The position numbers and the translations under genes were made by a program. Below the pieces are notes generated by a model. The model did no database searches. It saw only the letters and a program-made list of their open reading frames with translations, and had not been told where the DNA came from. A stretch of 64,000 nucleotides of DNA from Polytrichum commune (Eukaryota; Streptophyta; Polytrichopsida; Polytrichales; Polytrichaceae), in the NCBI GenBank assembly GCA_950295325.1, contig OX485809.1, positions 124,001 to 188,000 of the forward strand. The letters are read 5' to 3'. Shown here piece after piece: positions 47,187 through 60,681 of this stretch (position 1 is its first letter; each line of letters starts with the position of its first letter).

Positions 47187-50025
47187 TTAAGGAACGCACC
47201 TTCGCTCACAAGATGGGGCTTGAATAAAATCAAGATCCTTCTGGAGACTTTTCATGCTGCCAAGAGAGAAGCTTTTCCTCACTGTTGACCTTCGTTCTAA
47301 GACTAGAGGAGGGGGGGCATCAGCTCGGAAACAAATTGTGATGACTGTAATATTGTCTTGAGACCTCCTGCTCAAAGCCTCATCCACCAATTTTCTAGAG
47401 CATTCTGCAGGGTCATTGTGTTGTTGCAATTGTTTCCGAGCAAAAGAAATGGCACCTTCATTTGTAAATACTTCCCACAATCCATCGCATCCCATGATGA
47501 GAAACTCATCATCTTCAGAGAGTACTAAACTTTTAATATCTGGTTCCGCACTCAAAGGCCCAGCAACTCCTACTTCCTTTAGCCCTTGCATGTGCCAGTC
47601 TCCAAGGGCACGAGTCACAGTGACTTGCCCATTCACATAACCATCGCTAACATACCCCCCAGCTGACTCAATACGCTTCTTCTCCAAAAGTGATGTTGGA
47701 TCATGATCTACAGACATTGGTACAGCTCGCCCTTTCCGGCAAAGAACTGCTCTACAATCGCCAGCATTTGCCACTATCAAGTTCCTGAAGAATGAACCAA
47801 TTGTAAGGGCTGTCATGCACATTCCTTTTCAAGCAATCATGAAATTTCAAATCAATTCTTGCAATGGAAGACCATATTCTACTTCGAGCAATGTTTAGCA
47901 AGACTTATATTTGCACAGATAGCAATGCTAACACTTACTACACAAATCACAATCGTTGGTCTTCAAAAAGATAAGCTTAAAGGTACGAACTGCAAGTATC
48001 AATATTCACTAAACACAGAAATATTGATACAATTTCAGCTCTCCAGCCAACACACCCTACCTTGTACAATTGTACCAACCAAAATCTACATCAAATAGGC
48101 AAACCACCATCCCATTCAACACTTGGATAAAGAAGAGTCAATCTGTCCTTAAAAGGTGCTTGGCTCTGGGCCATGTGAATGAAAATGAACCAAGGAAAAA
48201 TCCATATAAAGAGTCACATGAACATCTAAGGATAGGATATTGATAGTCCGGTACTTACCTTCCCTGCAAGAGTGCAGACAGCACAGTGGTGCCTGAAGAG
48301 AAGCTGTTATCCTGTTTCCAGGCTTCTGCAAATTCATCGTCAAGCTTCAAATAAGCATTCTTCACAGCTTCTTCTGCTGAAGTTGAAAAGGATGCATCCT
48401 TGAGTATGGAGTTGAGAAGATGCATTTTCACATAAGATGCTGCAGAGTGGCCATCATGGCCATCAAACACCTGAAACGACAATGACAAAATTGCATTGAT
48501 GAAACAGCTGGGGCAAAGAATACCACAGAAGCAAAGAACCAATATAAAAGGTTTTTCCTATTCTGAGAAATCAACTGCAGTCTTAAACTTAGATGGAAAC
48601 TGTGAGCTTAGCTTCAGTAATACAGCGTTCTTCATTTTAACTACACATCTGAATAAACTACCCAAAGCCTCTCACCAAGATGGAGGTAGCATGTTGCGAA
48701 TATATATATATACTTATTGATCTACTACTGACAAATTGTGACATACCAGACCTTGACTACACAAGGTCTCAATATAGGGTGGGAGTAGAATAGTTTGTAC
48801 ACCACCTACATAAACTACTTACAAACTTACTTACCCCATAAAATGCACCTCGCTCTCCAAGGACATCATCTAAATTATCTACACACGTATGTGCATCTTC
48901 CATACTCCGTCTAAGTCCTTGATCTGCATATCCTCCAGACCGATACTCTGGCAGGTATTCTTGAACTTCGTTTCCGACAACAAGTGTTTTTACCTCAACC
49001 TGCAAACCAACATCCACATAAGCATCCAGAACACTCTTATACCCTCCAAAGACCTACAATTTGTTCTTTCTCCAGCTATAACAGCCTGACTCTAACTTGA
49101 CAAAGCACTGCGTGATTGTCTTGCCAAGTAGGCAGGTCACCTTGGTGAAGCAGATTATTTGTTATCCTGATCTAGCTTGTTCCAGTGTCCCAGAATACTA
49201 GATAGTTTAAAGCAGAGTTCGCCTACTTCACTGCTCTGGTAGAAACTTGCGGTAAACCAACACATAAATATCCAGTAAGCATTTCAATATTCCACACTAA
49301 GAATCCATGACAACTACCAACCTTTCCATCAAGAGTGCATCTACTAAGGATTAGCACACAAAAGGCTCCTTCACTATCATCTGCATACTAGGAAACTACT
49401 AAAACAAATTGCAGTGCCAAATCTTTCACAACCGGTCATTCCAATCTACTCGACATTCACATCCTGATGTGACAGACAGCCAGGAACTGGATCCAGCCGA
49501 AGATACATATGCAGATGGCTTCTAAATACGTCTTTTAACAGAAGAAGCCGCCGATACTCTAAGACTAATTGCAAGACCTAACGATGAACCCTGAACAACC
49601 CTAAGAAACACGTGACAGGACTGAAAGGGATTCCTTGCTTTATAAGGCGCAGCAATTTAACAATTTCTATTATTGCCACCATCCAAGCATCCTAGGTCTG
49701 TACTGGGATATACTGTGGAGTCAAAAGACTCGACTAGACAGAACATGGTGCATGTGTCCTGTACCTTATCCATGATGACGGCGTTGATGGGTATGCTCTG
49801 AACACAGCCTTCATTTTCAGGAACTGAGCAGAACAAACTCATTTTTGCGGGAGTTCCAAGACAGGTAGGATCTGATTCTTCAACTGATGTCGTTTCAATC
49901 TCCGAGACTGACAAAATACTGTCACCCGCAGCAGCGCCATCCTCTTTGGGGTCGCCACCCGCAGGTGATTTGCAAACTCCGTCTAAAATGCTCACAGGCT
50001 GCGCAACTTCGGTACCCACTGCCAT
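47187..50025 (-). CDS. Protein phosphatase 2C, DBP1-like
   Basis: Mn/Mg-dependent Ser/Thr phosphatase of about 411 residues, likely a signalling regulator. Exons: 49765-50025, 48835-48999, 48259-48470, 47187-47784; GT-AG borders. The first exon (start MAVGTEVAQPVS) is a variable N-terminus of 87 residues. The PP2C core then shows RRSMEDAHTCVD (around 117-128), FYGVFDGHDGH (140-150), SSGTTVLSALLQG, VANAGDCRAVL, VTRALGDWHMQG, EFLIMGCDGLWEV and SQDNITVI, so the metal-binding Asp residues are present. A short basic tail follows the catalytic domain. The FYG/VFDGH and GR/NLIV junctions confirm the splicing. The usual DGHGG is DGHDG here. Resemblance to Arabidopsis DBP1 is from memory. No membrane or targeting signal was seen. 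Confidence 0.92.
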
Positions 50026-50171
50026 TGCTGGGGCGTCTTATAAGCATGTAGTTCTCTGACTTTCCCTTCCAAATATTCCTACTTCAAACCCTAAGTGCTT
50101 CTGTTCGTTCTTGCTCCCTCAAGGTCTCTTTTAGGCCACGATCGTTGTAGTTCTCGTCAGCACTCAATAAC

Positions 50172-50196
50172 ATGTATATTTATATTTATATATACA
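50172..50196 (-). promoter_or_regulatory. Candidate TATA region of the PP2C gene
   Basis: On the minus strand the sequence reads TATATATAAATATAAATATA, about 150-170 bp upstream of the start codon at 50,025. Position and composition suit a plant TATA box. The start site is not known, and a plain AT-run is the alternative. Confidence 0.35.
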
Positions 50197-50689
50197 TAAC
50201 CTGTCAATGCACAAAACGGCTCCATGAAAAGATTGAAGATATTCCGACCCACCTCTTACATCCACGGGATGTCTCCCTTACCCTAATAATCAGTACCTGA
50301 ACTGCCCTGTTAACCATTACCATCGTCTTTCAAAAAGATATACATGCGACGATCTGAGCCACTCCACCACCTAGGTTAACGACACTAACCTCACAACCGG
50401 AAACAATAATGCATTTTAGTGTCTTTTCTTTTTGTCAATATCCTTCACATCTTCTTACCGCCACACGCTCTCGTGGCCAACGTCAGTTCATCAAGGGTTC
50501 ACAAAAGGGTTAAGAATGTCTGCGCACCGCGTATGTCGCACGCGAACAGAAAGTGGCCAAGCTCGGTATACACAAATCCTGAATCCAACCGAAAGGCTGC
50601 TCGGGTTCCACCCCTTAATTTATCCAAGCCGCTGTCGATATTTCCGTCGACAAAGAAAGAAACCCTCTCACGCCCCCTAAGCGCCGAAC

Positions 50690-51445
50690 GAAACTCCACG
50701 CGCCGCAATCCCTCGTTATAAAACCACAACACGGCTGGCTAGCTATAACCCTGCCAGCTGTCTCACGCATGAACAAACGGTGATCTGCTCTACTAAGTTA
50801 CTCTTATCTCTTTGTGAGCGAGTTCAACCTCCGCCGCAATCCCTCGTTGCAAAAACCACAACGCAGATTGCATAGAAGGCAAGGCTGGTGGAAACCCTAC
50901 CAGCTGCATAAACAGTGATCTACGCTTAAGTTACGCTATCTTTCTGTGAGCGAGAAGGAGGAGCGGTGGCGCACGCTTTCCCTATGAGGCGCGGGAAGAA
51001 ACTCCGCCTCAGGCCGCAATCAGTCCTTATAAAATCACAACCACTACGAGCTCTGCCTCGTACATGCACAAACGATGATGATCTGCGCTTTCAAGTTCCG
51101 CTATCCTACGAGCCGAGGAGGAGCGGCGGTAAAAGCTTTCCCCTAAGTCAGGCGCAGAAAAGATACTCCGTCTCAAGACGCAATCCTTCGTTATGAAAGC
51201 ACAACGCTACGAGAGCTGTCTGGTGGATGTACAAACGGTGATCTGCGCTTCGAAGTTACGCTATCCTGTGAGCCAAGGAGAGGCGGTGGTGCATGCTTTC
51301 CCCGAGGGCAAAAAGAAACTCCGCCTCCGGCCGCAATCCCCCGTTATAAAGCCACAACGGTACGAGAGCTGTGTCGTGGACGAGCAAACGGTGATGTGCG
51401 CTTTGAAGTTACGCTTATGTGTGAACGAGAGCAAGCGGTGACCGC
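50690..51445. repeat. Five-copy tandem repeat carrying TATAAA-like motifs
   Basis: Units begin with (C)CGCAATCC at 50,703, 50,834, 51,014, 51,178 and 51,331 (131-180 bp apart). The order in each is GCAATCC, CGTTATAAAACCACAAC, ACGAGAGCTGT in later units, CAAACGGTGATCTGCGCTT, AAGTTACGCTATC and a GTGAGCGAG block. The TATAAA-like core is intact in units 1, 3 and 5 and altered in 2 and 4. It lies 0.7-1.4 kb upstream of the PP2C start. Reading frames are not kept between units, so it is noncoding. Confidence 0.75.
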
Positions 51446-51539
51446 AAAGAAGTGAGGAAAAGAAAGGCGAGGACAGGGAATGGAAGGGACGAGAAGGCGA
51501 GAGAAAGACAAAGGCAGCGAGGGAAGCAGGAGCTTCGTA

Positions 51540-51965
51540 CCGGTGTGTCAACGCCCTGCCCGTGCCGGTGCAGGTTCAGGTGCCGGTGCCGGGCTGCCCC
51601 GGTGGCCCTCCCCTGTCGCGCATGCGAGGCCGCCACCTCACCCGCTCCACGACCCAGTCCGCGTGGCTTCTACAACCTACACACGAACTACTACAGCAGC
51701 GCCGCGGAACTACCTAGGCCCACCGGGTATCCACCGATGTCATCCGGGTATCTACCCCCGGAAACAGCTAATATATAACGGTGCCCACGCCGTGCCACTG
51801 CTCTTCTGGCGTCCATTGGAGGCTCCTAACTTACCTTACCCGCTGGACACACAGTCTGCGTGGGGTTCGACATCCCACACAAAACTCCAACGGGTATGAA
51901 CTGGACAACGTGTCCATACCCGTCGGGTATGTACCCGGACCCAGACATGCCGGGTATGTGATCAC
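51540..51965. other. GC-rich patch followed by a CGGGTAT motif cluster
   Basis: Positions 51,540-51,660 are strongly GC- and CpG-rich (GTGCCGGTGC repeated) in an AT-rich background. CGGGTAT then recurs near 51,722, 51,746, 51,891, 51,922 and 51,951. Open frames run through here on both strands, but none gave a recognisable protein. It may be a promoter or first exon of an unseen gene, or simple-sequence DNA. Confidence 0.35.
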
Positions 51966-52577
51966 TTTCCACCTCATGCCTTCTCTACCATATCACCTCC
52001 ACTTAACTTATGTCAAGTTTGTAAGGACATGTGGAGCTTTCCCCACCACTGCGGGTGGGCAGGTTCCTTCCAGGCTTGTATAGTATATCCTTCCTTCCTT
52101 CCTTCCTTCCCTAATGAGGGTGGGTTTTTACATTGGAAACAGTTATTAAGGTCCAGCCCTTGCAATGGACTGACTACCAATGAATGGGGAGAACCGACCG
52201 CTAATTACGGAAGGGCCGGTTGAGTTTGAGAAACGTCCAGTCGAAGGTCAAGACTTCGGCAAGATTATCGATCGTTTTCGAGCAAGCGATGGACTGTATT
52301 CTAATTGAAGAATTTGTGTGTTATTAATAGAAATTGTTTTCTCTTGTAGACGGTTCGAATTCATTGTTCGTCGCGTTTTGAGGGACTTTAAACATAAAAG
52401 TCTATTAGCTTTATGTCATTATTTCACATGTTGGATATGGAATCTAGTGTAGACTCCTTGGGTGCAACTTTCAGCTCTTCGTCGATATGATAGTTCGTTT
52501 TGTGCTTATTTTGGGTCTTGGACACTGTGGATATTAGGGTGGGTTTACAATGCAAATTGGGTCCACTAAACTTGAGT

Positions 52578-52795
52578 CCATATTGTGTTCTTTTGACTCT
52601 TCAATGCTTAGAGATTTCGTCACTATGCAATGTGAATATATAGGAATACATCCAATCATTTTGTCAATAGTTCTTATTAGGAAACATTCTTTTGACTCTT
52701 CAATGCTTGGAGATTTCTTCATTGTGCAATGTTTAATATATAGAAATACATCCAATCATTACATTTGTCAATAGTTTTTATTAGGAAACATCCTT
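52578..52795 (+). repeat. Two-copy tandem duplication of about 108 bp
   Basis: TTCTTTTGACTCTTCAATGC begins copies at about 52,588 and 52,688. Both run through GAGATTTC, GCAATGT and ATACATCCAATCATT to GTCAATAG and TTATTAGGAAACAT. Confidence 0.75.
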
Positions 52796-54239
52796 GAGTT
52801 AGGACCAACACGATTTGGCATGACGACAATGCCACCTCATACTTTGGACTCAAACCCTAATGTCATCTCAGTGAGTTCAACAAGTCGCTCTCAACCAATA
52901 GAAAAGTGTAGTCTTGGACCCCATGTGAACCCCACCAAGTTGGACCTAAGTGAAAGAATTTAAACTTTCCAATCGCTCTTCTTCACATACCAACCATGCA
53001 ATTGAGACAAGGTAATTTGCAAATCAAAATCGAGGCCATGGTCCATTTCCTCATAATATTTTGAGTTATATATCAAACAAAATTTAACAAAGCAAAGATT
53101 CTCTTACAATCTCAAAGGTCCCCAAAAATACCTCATAATATTAAAATTTGAGATTATAAATGCATATTAAAAGGTGAGCATGTAGTCCAATATCCTCTAC
53201 ACACATGTATTTACGGTATCCTTGTTTAGCTCTAGACACCTAATCGCACGACTCAACTACACGTATTCGATAAAAGATTCACGGTATAATTAGGTTTGCA
53301 TACATTATAACCATCTAGTTCTAAGAAATTATTATCGCATCCCAATCATGCATTCAAATGTCTATCGTCACCAATGCAAGTAGTTTTTTCTTTATTCAAT
53401 TTTACTTTCATTTAAAAACAAAATCATTTGAATGTTCATTTTTTTAAACAAATCCTCCAAAACATGTAATCCACCTTAATAATACAAATGTCTTTCTGCC
53501 ACATGAAGAAATATGAGGGTCATCGTGACAACCTTGCAATTACATGCTCAATGTAATAGAGAAAGAAAAGATAACATCAACTTTCTTTGTTGATGTGAAT
53601 ATGAGCCCGTTTTGCATGCTTTGTGTATTGTAAACTCCACTTCCTTTCTTCCTCGACTACATCATGCAAGTAGCCCAAGATCGTCCTTGGGCACATGCAA
53701 TTATGGAGGATGTTGGCCAATGTGAGGTTTGATTTGTGTTTTCTTGTATTTTGTGCACTCCATGTTTTTTTAATATGTAAGATTTGTATTCCAACGGCCA
53801 CATATTATGAATGACCATCTCTCCAAAGTCAATATTCCACCTTTTGCCATGTGTGCCTCGGGGGCACTTGACATAGTCCGTACGGTACCATGTGGGTCTA
53901 CTAGAGGGGGCTTAATGATATTGTGGATTGCAAAATATTAATAGGGGATGGATAATTTGTTCTTCTAGCTCTACCCTAGCATTGCCCTTTGCCCAATCAA
54001 ATCTTTCACAATTTGAGTCTATTGTCTCCAAGTATACCTAACACCTACCGGGAAAGAAAGAAAGTGTTTATCTACAAAGCAATATTTTGCTATCCACCAC
54101 CATCCAAATAAGTGGAGCATGTTTTCCTCAATACCCAATATGTTGTATCCGCAATCAAGGCAAATAACTCTAGGAGTTCACAACTTTACGTATATACAAA
54201 TGAGATTGTTGCATGGTCATGAAATTCTTGTTACTTCAT

Positions 54240-54840
54240 GGGATTTAGGGCCACTTCACACTATGGTTGAAGGTCGAGAGGCTGTCAATTTCCACCAATT
54301 GGATTGCAAGAAACCAAAAATTTGGCTTCTTGATCCTTCACACTAGAGGCCAAAGTCCAAAGGTAGTCGCTGTCCAAAATGTCTACATGGCAATACTTTT
54401 TGACCAAGGCGACAAACTCTCAAAGGAAGTTTGGGTCGGATAGGAATGGAAACCCAAATTATGGTCGAGAGGCCGTCAAATAATTTTCATTAAAAATAAA
54501 TAAATAAAAACCAACAAGATCTTGGCCGTTAGATTGGAGGGATTGTTTGGGACATGGAATAAAGTGGGATGCTCCTTCTTCCTTTGAACTTTGGGCTTGG
54601 CCTTGGGAGGCTTCACACTATGGCCGTCCAAGTCGAGAGGCCCGTGGGAATTCATGGCCAAAGGTTTGGTCTTTGGGCTTGGCCTTTGAAGGCTTCATCA
54701 CACTATGCCCGCCCAAAGGCTCCAATTCCTATATTTTATTGGCTATTTTCAGCCCATTTCTTTGGACTCTCAACAAAGTTTGGCCATTCAATCCCACGGC
54801 CTCTCAACTTGGACGGCCATAGTCTGAAGCGGTCCTTAGA
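54240..54840. repeat. Diverged repeats with CACACTATGG..GTCGAGAGGC, including an inverted pair
   Basis: The block CACTATGG, then GTCGAGAGGC and GT, occurs near 54,250, 54,455 and 54,612 on the plus strand. It is inverted at about 54,795-54,832, where it pairs with 54,610-54,650 over about 40 bp. A TTTGGGCTTGGCCTT block is also duplicated (54,578 and 54,671). Probably relics of a small inverted-end element. Confidence 0.5.
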
Positions 54841-57239
54841 CAAAGGAGGCTTGGACACACAATACTCACGTAAAAATGTGCAAGGTATTTTAGTGTTATT
54901 GATGCAATAATGGAGTCCAACATGGTCCCACAAACCAATGTTAGCCTAAAGGATGGTCTCAATTGACAATGCACAATGTTCACATTTGAATGCGGAATAT
55001 TGGATCACATGGATCTACAAGGTGCAACATTTGCATTCATGTTGATGGACTTGGCGGTATTGCATTTTCACATACATGAGCCAATTCTTGGTCTTAGGTT
55101 TGGTCATGGTCGACAATTTGTCACGTGAACTTTATATGATTGTTGTTGGATGTAATATACATTGAACGACCTATGGGGCCCTTGACTCCGTATGAGACGC
55201 ACCATGGGCGATACATTACAAGCAATAAGATGTGACCCATTTTCCCATGTTCTTCCCACCACACCTTTGATTAGTTTTGTGGACCATGTTGAGTAACAAT
55301 CTTTGGTCAAAATCAATAAATGACACTTTGAACACACTTAGGATGTTAAGTGGTTCACTTCCATTTCTTGGGCATGGAAGTAAATCATGTACTCATGGAA
55401 CCCTTGTTCTAACATTGGACATTGGGTTGTTAGGCAATCCACGTGCATTGCTTGCACTTCAAGGTACACCGTCAAGATTCCACAAAGCAAAAGCCAAAGA
55501 CATTTATATTTACATGGCCCCAATTATGCAATTCGTGCAACTTGGCGACAAATGCAAATTAAGATGATGCATGAGGTCTATTGAGTGTATCGTTCCCATA
55601 CTTTTTAGGAGTTTTTCAATTTTGCCAACTTAACCTTTTATTGCCCCCCAGGGTGTATTCCCTTAAACTTGGAATTTTCATAGCACCTCTGATGTCATGG
55701 GCACTTGAGCTCAATATCATCAATAGTTGTTTTGATTTGTCAATTACATGTAGAAGACAAGTTCATAATGAAGGCATAGGAACAAAAATATCACCATTCT
55801 AAGAAAATTAGAGAAGATTTCAATGGTTGCAAAGTTGAAGTTATCGACTTGGGGCAACTAGCGATAACCCTAGTTTATTCTAAACTTGGATGATAGGAAG
55901 GATGTAGACCCTTGATTAAAATACACATACGTGTACAAAATTGGAAACATACATGTGTGAAATTTGCATTGGGGTGAGTCCTTCTGTTGGGGGGGGTGTA
56001 TATCACGTGCAACCAAGGGGTATTGTTGTAGGGGTAATGTCATGGCCTGGACTAATCAAAGGACCTTCCAATTGCCTAATAATTTATTAATTTAATTTGA
56101 AAGGCTCCATATAATTACCTACAAGTTTTAAAGGGCGGTATTTCTTCAACCCTTTAGTTTAGTATAACAAATGAATCAATTAGAAGAAGTGAAACTCACA
56201 AATTACAGACATAGCTATTTCCAACAATCGGAATGCCAAACTAATACTAACTTATCAAGAAATGGCACCAAGAACATAGAATTCCAAATGGCAGTTGCTT
56301 TTGTATCGACAATCATAAATTCTTAACTTACATAACTTAAAGTTCACAAATGTTGTCACTACACACTGTGGCACAAACAACACACAAATGCTTCATTGTC
56401 AACATGAAGATAATATATCCCACATGGTATATTATACATAATTAACTATAACTTATCCCATAAATTTAGGTACACCTAATTTATCCCAGTTGCAAATAAC
56501 ACTTTTATGGTAGAGGTCATACAACATGCAAACCATCAGTTGCTAGTGGATTTGAAGAACAACATTTGGAGGGCAAATTGTAAACACATCCATAATTAGG
56601 GGTGTGTTGTCTCCATTGGGAGATCTCCTAGTCTATCCATACTATTCATAGCATAACTTACAATGACAAACATATAGGTCCATTTCAATGCATTAGAGGT
56701 TTTCCAGTGCTTTATGTATGTTTTTGGATTGTAGTTTATTTTTTGGTTTAATGTACATTGCTTAATGCAATGCACAATTTGCGTTTGAGACTTTATAAAT
56801 CAAATTATATTTTCCAAATCTCATTTTTATATATGTGCTTCATTTTAAATATTATGTTGAGTGTATTTAATTTCCGGTGCTATAGATGGGGAGACCTCCT
56901 GATGCTCTTTGAGATTAATTTGTTATAATATCTATTGTGAAATTTGTAGTATATTGTACTACTTCTCTTTGCTTATAAACATTTGCTTTGTTACTTGAAG
57001 CCAAAAATAATTTGGGTATCGGGAGTGCCCTTGGTCCCATTATTGTTTACTATAAAAACTTTAGGGTTTATGTTATTATTTTTCCTAATGAAAGTAAAAT
57101 TTATCATCATTAATTAATAATTATTTCAGTTTTAGACTCCTTACCTATCTAAATTTAATTATGTACTTGCTAACACTCTCAGGGCAAGACATGACCCCTC
57201 AAGTCACTAGGAGCAAAAAAAAAAGGCTACTCTCTAAAC

Positions 57240-58570
57240 TCCGTAAAAGAAACCTCTTTAATGTCACTCCTTCTCTCTTATATCACATAACTCTAGGGAA
57301 CAAATGTTTTCAATTTTAAATCTCACTCCTTGTTTGCCACATTTCACTCCCATATATCACAGGTTTTTGACATTGATGCTAGAATGGCTCCGACCACATG
57401 ATCAACAATGTTGCTTTTGCACCTCTTGCACGTCATAGAGGGTTTCTAGGGTTGATGAGCTCGAGGAAGTTGAGCTCATATGTTGGTGTATCTTCTTGGC
57501 TTATGCTACTCATGTTCATGTAGCCCTTGCGGACAATCAAGGAGGATTAAATGGTGGACTAATGAATCGGCACCAAGTGCATAATATTGTGTACCTTGAA
57601 AGATTTTACATTACAAACAGACATGTAGACAGAAGCTTAGGTCAATCTACAACAAAGAGCAAAGAAAGAGAGAGTGAGAGCAAATTTTTATTGAAATATC
57701 TCCAACTCAAGGGGGGGGGGGCACATATAATGCTAAACAAAGGCAAATGAAGCCCAATTATGGCATTGAGAGATAGAAAGACACATTAATGCTCATTTAT
57801 TGTTCATGTAGTACTTGCTAACCTCCTCCTCCTCCTCCAATAGTGAGACAATGCTTTTGCAACTCTTGCATGAAAATAGGTTCCTAGAGTTTGATGAGAT
57901 CTATGGTAGAGGAAGTTGGGCGCAAATTTTGGTGCATCGTAATCTTTGCCACCATGTCAATAGAAAGTAAAACTCTACTCCCGGGGCATATGGCTTGAGT
58001 GCAAACTTGTTATTGGATTTGTGTAAATTAGAAGAAGTCCCCTAGGCTTGAAGAAGGTTATTCCATTTGTACGTGGGCGCACAATAACCTTCCATTTCTC
58101 AAGCAATCTAAGGTTGTAATCACTAAGCAGCTACTTGGGAGTCATTTTCACCTCAAGTTGCATGGCAACTTTCCCAACGTTGCTCATAGAATTGCTATTA
58201 AGAAGTATGACATTCGGAGGCTTATGTACATGATTGAGAGTGACCATTTTTTTGTACATGTTATATATTATGTAGGTGTTTTTTGTATTTATACTTATTC
58301 TTATCATTTTGCACTTATTGTTATGAATTCTTCAACACATATCCTAGAAAGTTTGGGCTTTGCGTACGTGTGCAACCTTGAGAGCTTATCCTTTTCCCAT
58401 GTATGCAATCATCAACTTCAACATTGCAATGTTGCATTTTGCGTTAATATGTAATATCACGCGCTACCTCACCCATGCAGGTTAACACTACATAATTCCT
58501 TATTATCATGTGCACTTTGGTTGCTATAGGCATGTGATATTACGGAGTTTAGAGTGTAATAGCAAGATCA
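57240..58570 (+). mobile_element. Longest copy of a dispersed, unclassified repeat family
   Basis: Its left end (57,244-57,365), middle (57,975-58,125) and right end (58,478-58,565) each have a diverged partner inside dynein introns (16,315-16,440, 10,755-10,880 and 16,560-16,645). An internal direct repeat has CAATG..CTTTTGCAxCTCTTGCA at about 57,407 and 57,849, followed in both by GAGGAAGTTG. No transposase or reverse transcriptase is recognisable and no clear terminal repeats, so the class is unknown. Confidence 0.5.
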
Positions 58571-60681
58571 AACCTTTCCCTTCGGGTCATTGTACGAACT
58601 TGCACGAAGCTGTTACAAATAGATTTGTGCTCTCTCATCATCATAACATAATCAACAACGTGTTCATATGCAATGGGCCCAGTGATGAGCAAGCTCTACT
58701 CCGTCGGGGACAAAATAATATAATTGAAAGTACAATTTTTTTTAAATGTTTATAAAAAAAATTGCATCACATGTAAACATTGTGTTTTGAAAACTAAAGA
58801 ATATTAACATTCTTTTTTTACGTTAGCACTATAAAAACACATATTGAGGATATATTATAGTACCTTTGTCACTTTGGGTATTGTTAGGCGAATAATCACT
58901 ATTATATTCTATTTTTGGTTTGGGAATCCCATATTCAAAAGAAAACTTATTTTTACCATGTTAAAAATAGTTTAATTAGTGCCAAAGTGGTAAAGGTACG
59001 ATGTTATATTGCCATTTTAGGATTCTAAGGACTTCTCATCCTCAAATGAGAAATTCATGATTACATTAACATCTTGTAATATTGTTTCATAGAACACTAA
59101 AACTAAACGGCAATTTAACTTTGGGGGTGCACTCTCATTGTTGAGTTTGAATTGAATTTATGTTGTATTACACAATATGAAAGAAGGGAGGGGAGTTGAT
59201 CAAGACTTTATGCAAGAAGAATGGGTGAAGAGTATAAGTTTAGTAAGATCATAGGAGCATTAGATGGAATATGAATATGATGAAACTTACATGTATGATA
59301 GTGAAGGATTGTAACCCAACCAAATTAGGGAAGTGGCATTAATGGACAGTCAAGTGCCAATATGAAGCAAGTTACATTTCCTCAATATGCTTAGTTACTA
59401 TGATGCCCCTAGGATGACTAGTAGTACAAAGCCACAAAATGTGCAAATCTCCCATTCTAGAGAACTTAGTGCTAATGACATTGTTTCCTCTTGAAGTTAG
59501 CACGAGAATGACATTTAATACTATATCATGTTCAATTATCAAGTATGATATTTTTTGATCTAGGGCTTGCATACTTGATGCATGCACATATTTTGCATTA
59601 CGTTCATAGTACTCGAGATTCTCAATAAAGTGCATCACACACTAGCAATAGCCATAGCACTCTTCACTTGGTTGTGCATTTTGGGAACCCCATCTTTAAT
59701 ATACATATATCCAACATTCTCATTGCATGCCAAATATCTCGTAGAGGCCCACACTTAGAAACTTTTAGTGAAGTCGGTGATAACCAATAGATGATGAAAG
59801 ATTTTGAGACAGACATGGCTTCCCGGTGATGTGTACCATAAGGCCTTGCCTTGGTAGTGATTTTATTGGTAGCACTCGATTCACAGATCTTTGAGTGGAG
59901 ATATCCCAAGCAACAACACAAGATGGTTGTCCAGACAATCATCCACATGCTAGGGCGAAATCAAGAATTGGCAAGTCACTGTCAAATCCTTGCAGAAGGT
60001 TCAACCCTTGAATCATTATTGTCATTGGGTTCACAGTTCCAACAAAAGATAGTTAGACAGTGATCGATACATCTTCCTGTTTAGCTCTAAAGATGACACA
60101 TAGCAACGATCACTTCATTTTGAAAACTTGCAGACTGAATTGTCTATTGTTGACTCACATTCTCAAATAAAAAGTGATAAAACTACTCGAACACTGAATC
60201 CAACACAAACGCAGACGATGCCTCAAGTCTTGATATCTGATGGAGTGCTGTCTGGGTTAGTAAGAGCACTTGGATCTATGTAAACCATTAGATTCAAATG
60301 CCACCACAGACAACTAAAAACCCCAAGGGTTGAAAAGTGTATACAAAACCCAGCTAAAACAGTGAAGGTCACAGGAATGTTCATGACTACTGCAACTGGA
60401 CCAGCCGGCTAGATAGAAAAGTCAACTCATTTGACTCTACGCAACCTAAGGTGATGTTCTTCTCAACAAACTAATAATTAATGTACAATCTAAGGTCGTG
60501 ACTGTAATGGTCATGCTTCAAAAAATGAATTGGAGTTCCATCAGCAAGGAAGTAAGTGAACAATGCAGGCTCTACTACTCTTCAAACAGCAGTAAACTGC
60601 AGTCATGTGGTGATCAGATTGCACTAAAAATCTGCGGAAGAAGGGAGTCGGGCTGCCTATGATAAATAACCACCAGAAGTG

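Larger units (their letters stand above)
50026..60681. other. Long intergenic region between the PP2C and receptor-kinase genes
   Basis: After the PP2C upstream repeats it is about 8 kb of AT-rich DNA, with the small duplications and repeat copies listed separately. The part before 60,681 should include the kinase 3' UTR. No supported gene was found; the open frames are short and lack family motifs. Confidence 0.55.

Noticed and set aside
50966-51441. Frames giving a repeated peptide (KKLRLRPQS..)
   Set aside because: Only two tandem units keep the frame; other units are broken by stops or indels, so the peptide repeat follows from the DNA repeat.
51452-51899. Overlapping open frames rich in Arg, Ala and Pro
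   Set aside because: They follow a GC-rich simple-sequence patch and match no family; frames exist on both strands.
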